A stretch of 64,000 bases of DNA, taken from positions 124,001-188,000 of the forward strand of contig JACKAP010000003.1 in NCBI GenBank assembly GCA_020635015.1, read 5' to 3'. Origin of the DNA: Calditrichia bacterium. GTDB lineage: Bacteria; Calditrichota; Calditrichia; RBG-13-44-9; J075. The notes beneath the pieces were generated by a model, which was given only the letters and a program-made list of their open reading frames with translations, was not told the DNA's origin and searched no databases. Position numbers and translations under genes: made by a program. Positions 19,260-26,967 of this stretch are shown piece by piece. The first letter of the stretch is position 1. Every line of letters starts with the position of its first letter.

Positions 19260-20302
19260 AATCTATCGAATTGCGAGCATACCGGGCAATGGCCGGCCTG
19301 GCCATCGGCGATGCCCTGAGTTGGCCGGCGCTGTTCCATCGCAGCCTGTTGCTGCCTCCCTGGACCCGGCGCATCCGCCGTGAGATGGATGCCGCCATGG
19401 AGAGCAGTGAGACAACCCGCCTGCCGCTGCCTTTCTCGTTGAATCAGCCCGCTGCCGCCTTCGAGACCGGCCCTGCGGACGACAGCGAATGGGCGGCATT
19501 TACCGCGCTGCGCCTGCTGGAAACCGACGGGCAGCTTAACCGGGAGAACATTGCCGACAGCTGGATGGCTCTGGCCAAATCACCGGAAACCGTTCGCGGG
19601 CCGGTCAGCGTGCAGTCCGCCCTGGCAAATCTCCGCCGGGGTATTCTGCCGCCGGCGAGTGGCCATGACAATCCTCATTATTTCGATGATGCGGCGCTCT
19701 GCCGGGCAGTGCCGATCGGGATTATTTGCACCGGGTATCCAGAAAAGGCAGCCGAACTGGCGGGGTTGGAGGCGGAGGTTACCCAATCGGAAGACGGCCT
19801 CTGGGCTACGCAGGCTTTTGCTGCTGCTGTCAGCCTCGCCTGTGCCGGCGGTAATGCCGGTGCCGCTGTAGACGCAGCCGTCAATCAGCTACCCGCCGAT
19901 ACCTGGATCCGGCGGCGGGCGCAGGAAAGCCTCCGGGCAGCGCGGGAGGCCGATTCGCTGTTGACCCTGCTGTCGCTGCTAAACGGGACCATCGTAAACC
20001 GGGAATATAGCTATGGTTCCGCTGCACCGGAAACCCTGGCGGTGACGCTGGCGATTGTGCAGCACTGCGGCGGCGATTTTGAGCAGGCAGTCACCGCCGC
20101 CTGTGCCGTTGCCAAAACCGCCGATTCGGTGCCGGCGCAGGTCGGGGCGCTGTGCGGAGCGCTGGCGAAACAGGATATTCTACCGGAATCATGGCGGAAG
20201 CAGATCACCCATCTCAAGGGCATCTGCCTGCCTTCATTGGCGGGGATGGATTACCTCGATCTGAGCCGGCGCCTGGCGGTACTGGCGGCGGAAATTGAAT
20301 AG
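19256..20302 (+). CDS. ADP-ribosylglycohydrolase family protein, paralog 2 (metal sites altered)
   Basis: 348 residues, starting at ATG 19256 in an ATGA overlap with paralog 1. The fold is recognisable across its length (AYRAMAGLAIGDAL, LRRGILPPASG, DGLWATQAFAAAVSLA, LAGMDYLDLSRRLA). The metal-binding motifs differ: GTDDTE is GPADDSE (Thr to Ala74; Asp75, Asp76 and Ser77 present), and GRDTDT is AKTADS (first Asp to Thr288, second Asp290 kept). An inserted stretch at about residues 26-65 is not seen in paralogs 1 and 4. Loss of one metal-ligand Asp suggests reduced or changed activity; it may be a structural or regulatory partner of paralog 1. Confidence 0.85.
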   Translation: MKSIELRAYRAMAGLAIGDALSWPALFHRSLLLPPWTRRIRREMDAAMESSETTRLPLPFSLNQPAAAFETGPADDSEWAAFTALRLLETDGQLNRENIADSWMALAKSPETVRGPVSVQSALANLRRGILPPASGHDNPHYFDDAALCRAVPIGIICTGYPEKAAELAGLEAEVTQSEDGLWATQAFAAAVSLACAGGNAGAAVDAAVNQLPADTWIRRRAQESLRAAREADSLLTLLSLLNGTIVNREYSYGSAAPETLAVTLAIVQHCGGDFEQAVTAACAVAKTADSVPAQVGALCGALAKQDILPESWRKQITHLKGICLPSLAGMDYLDLSRRLAVLAAEIE

Positions 20303-20476
20303 AACGCGGATAACGCGGATGACGCGGATAAAAGAATTCGGTTAAAACCTAATACCGTGCAATTCATAACCTCAGTGTTCTTTGCGCCGACTTTGCGCCC
20401 TTAGCGGTAAATCTTTAAAAGTGTTGGGAGAAGCCATATAAAATAATCCGCGAAAATCCGCGTTATCCGCGTTCTA
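20300..20476. repeat. Intergenic inverted repeat, CGCGGATAA family
   Basis: Perfect 21-base arms at 20300-20320 and 20456-20476 (TAGAACGCGGATAACGCGGA...). The left arm contains the TAG stop of the preceding gene. The roughly 135-base centre includes TTTGCGCC...TTAGCGGTAAATC, with no coding potential visible. Confidence 0.85.
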
Positions 20477-20500
20477 TGAAGGCTTGAAAGGGTATCAACA

Positions 20501-21841
20501 ATGAGCATCAACATCAGCTGGATCAAACCGGAAGACCTGGTCACCCACGAATTGCGCCAGCGGGCGGAAGAAGGGCTGGATATCTCGGCCTACCGGCAGC
20601 ACTGGGAGCAGTTGGTAAATGCCGGCGGTGATACCGGGACGATGCGGGCTGCGGCAAAGCAATTGCTCGCGAAATTGAGCCGTCTCCGGGCACCGGCCAC
20701 ACTGGAGGAAAATGAACCTTCCGGCTGGGAGGAGATCCAGTCCAAATGCCCGGAAAGGCCTTCGGAAGCTGACATTGTTTTCAGCGATCCGGATTCTTTG
20801 TATGACCGCATCTACGGAGGATGGCTGGGGCGGTCGGCCGGGTGCCTGCTGGGGAAGCCGGTGGAAAAGATCTCCCGGGAGGGTATCCGGGAGATTCTCA
20901 CCTCCAACCAGACCTGGCCGCTATCGGACTACATCACCGCCCGGGGAATTCCGGAGGAACTGCTGCGCAGATATCCCTGGAACCGTCACAGCGGAAAAGA
21001 GTCGCTGCGCGAGAACATCGTTTGCATGACGGAAGACGATGATATGAATTACCCGATGATCAACCTGTGGGTTCTGGAAAACTACGGTCGGGATTTCCGC
21101 AGCGAAGATGTTGCCGAGGCCTGGCTGACCCTGATGCCGGTGCTGGCCTGCTTTACCGCCGAGCGGGTGGCTTATCTCAATTCGCTGGCGCTCCTCTCCC
21201 CGCCGCAGACCGCGCTGGTAAACAATCCCTACCGGGAGTGGATCGGGGCGCAGATCCGCGCCGACATCTGGGGCTGGGTATGCCCGGGCGACCCGCGCCG
21301 GGCGGCAGCCCTGGCCTGGCGGGATGCCCGGCTGAGTCACGTAAGAAACGGTATTTACGGAGAGATGTTTTTTGCCGCGCTGATCGCCGCAGCGTTCCGC
21401 CTGGATGATCCGGCGCAGTTGCTGCTCGAAGGATTGCAGTATATTCCCCCCGGCTCCCGTCTGGCGCACGCCGTAAGCTTTGTCATTGACCTGCACCGCA
21501 GAGAGAAGGTTTTCGAAGCAGCGGTCGATCAGATCTACCGCCGCTTCGGTCATTACCATTGGGTGCATACGATCAACAATGCCGCGCTTGTCGCTGCCGC
21601 ATTGTTGTACGGTAAAGGTGATTTTGAAACAACGATCTGCAGCGTGGTGATGGGTGGCTGGGACACCGACAGCAACGGTGCCACCGCCGGATCGGTGCTG
21701 GGCACCCTGCTGGGGGCCCGGCGGCTGCCCGGCAAATGGATCGATCCGCTCAACGACCGCATCCGCAGCAGCCTGAAAGGGTTCGACAACAGCGCCGTCA
21801 GCAGCCTGGCGCAAAGAACGGTGCGGCAGATTAAAGATTGA
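20501..21841 (+). CDS. ADP-ribosylglycohydrolase family protein, paralog 3 (long form)
   Basis: 446 residues with an N-terminal extension of about 100 residues before the hydrolase fold begins at YDRIYGGWLGRSAGCLLGKPV. Metal motifs in this subfamily read CMTEDDDMNY (Thr177, Asp179-181) and GWDTDSNG (Asp388, Asp390), so the residues needed for a binuclear metal site are present. ATG 20501 follows AAAGGG about 11 bases upstream. It belongs to a different branch of the family from paralogs 1 and 4, so it was probably recruited separately rather than arising by recent duplication. Likely cytoplasmic; no signal peptide. Substrate unknown. Confidence 0.88.
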   Translation: MSINISWIKPEDLVTHELRQRAEEGLDISAYRQHWEQLVNAGGDTGTMRAAAKQLLAKLSRLRAPATLEENEPSGWEEIQSKCPERPSEADIVFSDPDSLYDRIYGGWLGRSAGCLLGKPVEKISREGIREILTSNQTWPLSDYITARGIPEELLRRYPWNRHSGKESLRENIVCMTEDDDMNYPMINLWVLENYGRDFRSEDVAEAWLTLMPVLACFTAERVAYLNSLALLSPPQTALVNNPYREWIGAQIRADIWGWVCPGDPRRAAALAWRDARLSHVRNGIYGEMFFAALIAAAFRLDDPAQLLLEGLQYIPPGSRLAHAVSFVIDLHRREKVFEAAVDQIYRRFGHYHWVHTINNAALVAAALLYGKGDFETTICSVVMGGWDTDSNGATAGSVLGTLLGARRLPGKWIDPLNDRIRSSLKGFDNSAVSSLAQRTVRQIKD

Positions 21842-21914
21842 TGGATGTTAGATGTTGGATGTTGGCTTTGCGACATCCAACATCCAACATCCAACATCCA
21901 ACATCTAACATCCA
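21842..21914. repeat. Intergenic inverted repeat, CATCCAAC family
   Basis: Perfect 24-base arms at 21842-21865 and 21891-21914 made of GGATGTT / AACATCC words. The right part continues as about five tandem CATCCAA(C) units. It fills the gap between paralogs 3 and 4 almost completely. Confidence 0.85.
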
Positions 21915-21937
21915 ACCCCCAACATCAGGAGCAAGAC

Positions 21938-22918
21938 ATGCTCAGCAAAACCCAACTGCAAACCAACCGCGCGCTCTGCCGCGACAAAGCCATCGGCTCG
22001 CTGATCGGTCACGCGATCGGCGATTCCTTCGGCGATGCCGCACGCACGCCGGAAAATCATTTTATGTTTGGCATCACCATGGATTTTCCCCAGGGGGAAG
22101 CCTGGAGCACCGACGACACCGAATTTTCACTTCTGACCGCTCAAACCCTGATCGACTGCGGCGGCAAGCTGACGCCGGAGGCGGTGCTGGCGGCCTGGGA
22201 GCAGCATGTGCTGGTGCAGGATGAATTTCCCCGCGGCGGGGCGAGCGAACGGGAGGCGGCGCTGAACATCCGGCGCGGCCTCAAGCCCCCGCTCACCGGG
22301 CAGTTCAATGCGTACTACCTGAGCGATGGCGCTGCGATGCGCTGCGGGCCGATCGGCATCCTGTGTGCCGGCGATCCGCAGCACGCCCGGGATCTGGCGG
22401 AGATCGACGCCCAACTGAGTCACTGGCGCGACGGCATCTGGGGCGCCCAGGCGGTGGCGGCAGCGGTGGCGGTCGCTATGGCGGACGGCAGCGTGGAGGA
22501 GATTATCGCCGCCGCCCGTGAGGCCGCCCCGGCCGATTCCTGGCTGCGCTTCAATATCGACAAAGCGCTGGCAATCGTCGATTCGGCGGCATCCCTGGAA
22601 GACGCCTGGATGCCCCTGCACCATGCCCTGGTGAGCGAGTATAAAGCGGTGGTGCCGGAGGCGGTGAGCGAGGCGCTGAGCATCTTTAAGCTGACCGGGG
22701 GTGATTTCCGCAAGGGCATCATCTATGGCGGCAATTTCGGCCGTGATGCCGACACCATCGCGGCGATCATCGGGGCGATCGCCGGTGCCCGCTGCGGCCT
22801 GAGCGGCATCCCGGAAGAATGGGCGGCGAAATGCCGCTATCCCAGCGGCACCTGCCTGGCATTTGCCAAAGGGCTGGATATATTTGAGGTGGGTGCACGG
22901 CTGGCGGAGTTGATCTGA
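21938..22918 (+). CDS. ADP-ribosylglycohydrolase family protein, paralog 4
   Basis: 326 residues from ATG 21938, chosen for AGGAG at 21927-21931; the upstream in-frame stretch is repeat DNA. Metal motifs are intact: STDDTE (Thr58, Asp59, Asp60) and GRDADT (Asp270, Asp272, Thr273) followed by IAAIIGAIAGA. It is close to paralog 1 in layout (IRRGLKPPLTGQ, DGAAMRCGPIGILCAGDP, DGIWGAQAVAAAVAVA). No signal peptide, so it acts in the cytoplasm after import. Four members in one locus suggest a set of related glycosidic substrates or stepwise cleavage. Confidence 0.9.
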   Translation: MLSKTQLQTNRALCRDKAIGSLIGHAIGDSFGDAARTPENHFMFGITMDFPQGEAWSTDDTEFSLLTAQTLIDCGGKLTPEAVLAAWEQHVLVQDEFPRGGASEREAALNIRRGLKPPLTGQFNAYYLSDGAAMRCGPIGILCAGDPQHARDLAEIDAQLSHWRDGIWGAQAVAAAVAVAMADGSVEEIIAAAREAAPADSWLRFNIDKALAIVDSAASLEDAWMPLHHALVSEYKAVVPEAVSEALSIFKLTGGDFRKGIIYGGNFGRDADTIAAIIGAIAGARCGLSGIPEEWAAKCRYPSGTCLAFAKGLDIFEVGARLAELI

Positions 22919-22957
22919 TGATAGTTGTCAGTTATCAGTTGTCAGTTTTCAGGTGCC

Positions 22958-23074
22958 GTCATTGCGAGCCGCATTTTTGGCGGCGCGGCAATCTCTTGCA
23001 AATTGCTTCCAATGCAACTGCAGATGGTTGCGTAGAGCTGGAGATTGCTTCGGCCACCAGCGCCTCGCAATGAC
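22958..23074. repeat. Intergenic inverted repeat, TCATTGCGAG / GGAGATTGC family (second copy)
   Basis: Outer arms GTCATTGCGAG (22958-22968) and CTCGCAATGAC (23064-23074), with inner GGCAATCTC and GAGATTGC(C). The layout and length match the element at 12000-12117. Just upstream (22923-22949) are TTGTCAG / TTATCAG words. Confidence 0.85.
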
Positions 23075-23123
23075 AGGACGAAAAACATGCTTCGATTATA
23101 AAACTAATGTAAGGAATGCACCG

Positions 23124-23987
23124 ATGCGTTTGAAGAGCATGATGATGCTTTGGCTCATATACAGCAGCTTGTGGGCGGGTCCCGGTACCGTTTCCCGGGT
23201 CGGCATTGCCTCGGAAATTCTCGGCCGCGAGTGGCCGTGCAAAGTGTATTTGCCGGGTGGATATGATTCGACGGCCAGCCGCTATCCGGTGGTCTATCTG
23301 CTCCACGGCAGCGGAGGGGATGAGAACGAGTGGGACCGGATCTACCCGGTGCTGGATTCACTGATCGCTGCCGGCAGCATACCGCCGCTGATTGCCGTGG
23401 CCCCGGCCAGCGGCACCAGTTGGTGGGTGGACGGGCGGGAGCGCTTTGAGAGCGCCTTTTTCAGCGATCTGATCCCGGCAATCGACCGCCAATACCGCAC
23501 CATTATCCGCCGGGAAGGACGCGCTGTTGCCGGTTTCTCGATGGGCGGCTACGGAGCGCTGCGGTATGCACTGGCCCACAGCGATATGTTCGCCGCCGCC
23601 ACGCTGTTAAGTCCTGCGCTCTATGCGCAGCAGCCGCCCCCTGAATCCAGCGCCCGCAGCAGCGGGACCTTTGGCGATCCGTTTCAGGCTGAGGTCTGGG
23701 CGGCGCGCAATTATCCCGCTGTGCTGGAGACTTATCTGCTGCAGCAATATCGCGCCCCGGTCTTCATCCTTTCCGGCGATGACGACTGGAATCATCCGGA
23801 AGGCTTCGAATACAACATCGAGCAGCAGGCGGTACTGCTCTACGGCCTGCTCAACCGCAAGGGAGGCAGCCCCGCCGAACTGCGCATCGTCAACGGGGGC
23901 CATAACTGGCGGATCTGGCAGCCGGGGTTTATTGCCGGAATTGAATATATGATGCAATTCATTGCGCATCCAGATTCAACAAATTAG
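23124..23987 (+). CDS. Exported esterase of the esterase D / S-formylglutathione hydrolase-like family
   Basis: 287 residues from ATG 23124 (AAGGA at 23111-23115). The N-terminus (about 1-20) is a short hydrophobic signal peptide. The alpha/beta-hydrolase core shows the HGSGGDENEW oxyanion region (61-70), nucleophile Ser139 in GFSMGGYG, an Asp in SGDDDWNHP (219-220) and His260 in GGHNW. This family includes xylan and feruloyl esterases of polysaccharide loci as well as S-formylglutathione hydrolase; export points to the first kind. It lies directly after the four hydrolase paralogs and may remove acyl groups from the same material. No T9SS tail, so probably periplasmic. Confidence 0.85.
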   Translation: MRLKSMMMLWLIYSSLWAGPGTVSRVGIASEILGREWPCKVYLPGGYDSTASRYPVVYLLHGSGGDENEWDRIYPVLDSLIAAGSIPPLIAVAPASGTSWWVDGRERFESAFFSDLIPAIDRQYRTIIRREGRAVAGFSMGGYGALRYALAHSDMFAAATLLSPALYAQQPPPESSARSSGTFGDPFQAEVWAARNYPAVLETYLLQQYRAPVFILSGDDDWNHPEGFEYNIEQQAVLLYGLLNRKGGSPAELRIVNGGHNWRIWQPGFIAGIEYMMQFIAHPDSTN

Positions 23988-24026
23988 GTTGCAAAAAACG
24001 ACAGCCACAGAGACACTGGAGCCTGC

Positions 24027-25244
24027 ATGCCCAAAACAGCCATCGCCGGAAATCGCGGTGAAGAGATCCGTTCGGATTGTTTCGTATCGCTTGAGATGAA
24101 AACAGCCGGCGGGATCGAGATCGAATTGAACAGCCGGGTGAAAAGTATCTTCGGCCGGACGATCATCGAGCGCTGCCGGGAGGTGCTGCACTTTTTTTCG
24201 GTCAAGAACGCCCGGGTTTATATCGAAGACAGCGGCGCGCTGGATTTTGTACTGACGGCGCGGATCGAAGCGGCGGTGCTGCAGCTGGTCGAGACCGGAA
24301 AATCATACCGCCCGGAAGTGCTGCCGCAAAACCGCTATCACATCGAAAAAGGCCGCTTCCGCCGCTCCCGGCTTTACCTGCCCGGCAATACCCCCAAGCT
24401 GATGCTCAACGCCGGCATCCATCTGCCCGACGGTATTATTCTCGACCTGGAAGATTCGGTGGCCCCGGACCGGAAAGCCGAGGCCCGGATGCTGGTGCGC
24501 AACGCCCTGTGCCGGGTCGATTTTTACGGCGCGGAACGGATGGTGCGCATCAACCAGCTGCCGGCAGGGTTGGAAGATCTGGATGTGGTGGTTCCCTGTC
24601 ATGTCAACCTGGTGCTGCTCCCAAAATGTGAAAGCGCCGGTCAAGTGCGCCAGGTTGCGGAGCGGATCGACACCATATTGGCGCAGCATCAACTCGCATA
24701 TCCGGTTTACCTGATGCCGATCATCGAGAGCGCGCTGGGAGTGGTCAATGCCTATGCCATCGCCGCGGCTTCGGAAAAAGTGGCCGCGCTGGCGATCGGG
24801 CTGGAGGATTACACCGCAGACATCGGCGCACGGCGCACGGCGGAAGGGCGGGAATCCTTCTTCGCGCGCAGCCAGGTGGTTAACGCTGCTCGGGCGGCCG
24901 GGGTGCAGCCGATCGATTCGGTTTTCTCCGATGTCGATAATCTCGATGCCCTGCAAACGTCAGCGCGGGAATCGAAAGCGCTGGGATTTGACGGTATGGG
25001 CTGCATTCACCCCCGCCAGATCCGGGTGATCCACGCGGCCTTTTCTCCCGACGATGCGGAGATCAAACAGGCCTGGCAGATCGTGTTGGCGTTCGAGGAA
25101 GCCGGGCGGCTGGGGTTGGGAGTGGTGGCGCTGGGATCGAAGATGATCGATCCCCCGGTGGTGAAACGGGCCCAGCAGATCCTCGACCTGGCGGTGCGGC
25201 TGGGGAAACTTGATAAAGACTGGAGGCAGCATGGCGGTGAATAA
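24027..25244 (+). CDS. Citrate lyase gamma-beta fusion (CitD-CitE)
   Basis: 405 residues. Residues about 10-95 match citrate lyase acyl carrier protein (IRSDCFVSLEM, GIEIELNSRVKSIFG, VYIEDSGALDFVLTARIEAAV); Ser16 sits where the dephospho-CoA-derived prosthetic group is attached. Residues about 112-400 match the beta subunit (RSRLYLPGNTPKLM, DGIILDLEDSVAPDRK, LPKCES, GLEDYTADIG, GCIHPRQIRVIHAAF), the citryl-CoA lyase domain. The two chains are usually separate, so the fusion is notable. ATG 24027 has TGGAG at 24017-24021. The gene overlaps citF by 14 bases. Citramalate or another 3-hydroxyacid lyase with the same architecture is an alternative. Confidence 0.88.
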   Translation: MPKTAIAGNRGEEIRSDCFVSLEMKTAGGIEIELNSRVKSIFGRTIIERCREVLHFFSVKNARVYIEDSGALDFVLTARIEAAVLQLVETGKSYRPEVLPQNRYHIEKGRFRRSRLYLPGNTPKLMLNAGIHLPDGIILDLEDSVAPDRKAEARMLVRNALCRVDFYGAERMVRINQLPAGLEDLDVVVPCHVNLVLLPKCESAGQVRQVAERIDTILAQHQLAYPVYLMPIIESALGVVNAYAIAAASEKVAALAIGLEDYTADIGARRTAEGRESFFARSQVVNAARAAGVQPIDSVFSDVDNLDALQTSARESKALGFDGMGCIHPRQIRVIHAAFSPDDAEIKQAWQIVLAFEEAGRLGLGVVALGSKMIDPPVVKRAQQILDLAVRLGKLDKDWRQHGGE

Positions 25245-26793
25245 AGGGGTGGAAAATGCGGTGGGCCGGAAGATACCATCCACGATCAATGGCAAACCGG
25301 CAGTGCCGTTTCAGGGGATCGGCAAACACCAGCCCGCCGGGCGAAAATATGCCCCCCCTATCCCCTCTTGCGCCAACTACCCGGCCGACGGCAACAAGTT
25401 GGTCAAGGATCTGCGAACCGCCCTAATCAACGCCGGCCTGCGCGACGGCATGACCGTCTCCACCCACCACCATTTCCGCGACGGCGACCTGATCGCCCAT
25501 GCGCTGTTCACGATCGCATCCGAACTGGATGTGAAGGATCTGGTCTGGTTCCCCAGCGCCTCCTTCCCCTGCCACGAAGCACTGATCCGATACCTGGAAG
25601 ACGGCACGATCCATCATATTGAAGGCAGTTTGAACGGGCCACTGGGGCGCTACGCCTCAGAGGGAAAAATGCGCGGGGTGGGTGTGCTGCGTTCGCACGG
25701 GGGACGCTACCAGGCGGTGCAGGATGGCGAGGTGCAGATCGACATCGCGGTGATCGCTGCCCCCGCGGCAGATTCTTTCGGCAATGCCAACGGTCTCAGC
25801 GGCCCCTCCGCCTGCGGCCTGCTCGGATTTGCCCTGGCCGATGCCCAGTATGCCGGTCATGTGATTGTGGCAACCGATCATCTGGTCGATTTTCCCTGTT
25901 ATCCCTGGCAGATCCAGGGAAATTATGTCGACCAGGTGGTCAAAATGGAACAGATCGGCATTCCGGAGAAAATCGTCTCCGGCACCACCGAGATCACCCG
26001 CAGTCCCGACCGCCTGTTCATCGCCGAATTGACCGCCCGCTTTTGCGAGGAAGCGGGGCTGATTCGCGACGGTTTCTCCTTTCAGGCCGGTGCCGGAGGA
26101 ACAGCGCTGTCGATCGGCAATTATTTCGGCGAGATCATGCGCCGGCGGGGCATCAAAGCCCGTTTCGCCCGCGGCGGGAGCAATAAATACCTGGTGCAGA
26201 TGCTGGAAGAGGGATTGATCGATTATATCCTTGACGGGCAGACATTCGATCTCGAGGGGGTTCGCTCCATGCGGGAGCATCCCCGCCATGTCGACACCAG
26301 CCCGTTTACCAGCTACAACTATCATGGCAAAGGCAATTTTGCCGGGTTGGTAGATATCGTCATTCTCGGCGCCACCGAGGTGGATGTGAATTTCAACGCC
26401 AACGTGGTCACCCATTCCGATGGTGTGCTTCTGCACGGGATCGGGGGGTGGCAGAACTGCCTGTTCAGCAAGAATGTGATACTCCCCCTCCCCCTCTTCC
26501 GCGACCGTGTGCCAGTGATCCGCGACGAGGTTACCACCCTCTGCGGGCCCGGCGAGTTGATCGACATCATCGTCACTGAGCGGGGCATTGCCGTCAACCC
26601 CCGGCGGGAGGATCTGCTGGAGCGCCTGAAAAAATCCACTTTGCCTATCAAATCTATCGCGCAGCTAAAAGCGGAAGCGGAGCAGATCTGCGGCATACCG
26701 GACCCGGCGCCTTTCACCGAGAAAGTCGTGGCGGTGGTGAAATGGGTAGATGGCACGGTGATTGATGTGGTGCGGCAGGTGCGTGCATCATAA
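25231..26793 (+). CDS. citF: Citrate lyase alpha subunit (CitF)
   Basis: 520 residues. It swaps acetyl for citryl on the acyl-carrier thioester (citrate:acetyl-ACP transferase), making the substrate for the CitE domain. Family features: GMTVSTHHHFRDGD, PSGPSACGLLG-like GLSGPSACG, FQAGAGGTALSIG, ARGGSNKYLV, and the conserved end VTERGIAVNPRREDL. ATG 25231 has GGAGG at 25222-25226 and overlaps the end of the CitDE gene. Citrate lyase ligase (citC) and the prosthetic-group genes citX and citG, usual neighbours, are absent from the window. Confidence 0.92.
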   Translation: MAVNKGVENAVGRKIPSTINGKPAVPFQGIGKHQPAGRKYAPPIPSCANYPADGNKLVKDLRTALINAGLRDGMTVSTHHHFRDGDLIAHALFTIASELDVKDLVWFPSASFPCHEALIRYLEDGTIHHIEGSLNGPLGRYASEGKMRGVGVLRSHGGRYQAVQDGEVQIDIAVIAAPAADSFGNANGLSGPSACGLLGFALADAQYAGHVIVATDHLVDFPCYPWQIQGNYVDQVVKMEQIGIPEKIVSGTTEITRSPDRLFIAELTARFCEEAGLIRDGFSFQAGAGGTALSIGNYFGEIMRRRGIKARFARGGSNKYLVQMLEEGLIDYILDGQTFDLEGVRSMREHPRHVDTSPFTSYNYHGKGNFAGLVDIVILGATEVDVNFNANVVTHSDGVLLHGIGGWQNCLFSKNVILPLPLFRDRVPVIRDEVTTLCGPGELIDIIVTERGIAVNPRREDLLERLKKSTLPIKSIAQLKAEAEQICGIPDPAPFTEKVVAVVKWVDGTVIDVVRQVRAS

Positions 26794-26836
26794 TCCGCGG
26801 TGGAAAAAGGAAATTTTTTCACCCCCCGTTTTTCAC

Positions 26837-26865
26837 TTGACAAAAATATCCCCATCCCCTATTTT
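26837..26865 (+). promoter_or_regulatory. Candidate sigma-70-type promoter for the giant secreted protein
   Basis: TTGACA at 26837-26842, a 17-base spacer, then TATTTT at 26860-26865. It lies about 100 bases before ATG 26968 in an AT-richer gap after citF. A separate TATAAT at 26889-26894 has no good partner. Confidence 0.45.
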
Positions 26866-26967
26866 TATCCTGGCCACTCCACAATTGTTATAATATACAG
26901 ATTGTGCGGTAAATGCTGCTGCCATTTACCGTTCGACGGCGTATTGCACCTACGACAGGAGCACTTT

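Noticed and set aside
21870..21914. Tandem CATCCAAC units looking like a small CRISPR array
   Set aside because: Units are adjacent without spacers and are part of a perfect inverted repeat; no cas gene in the window.
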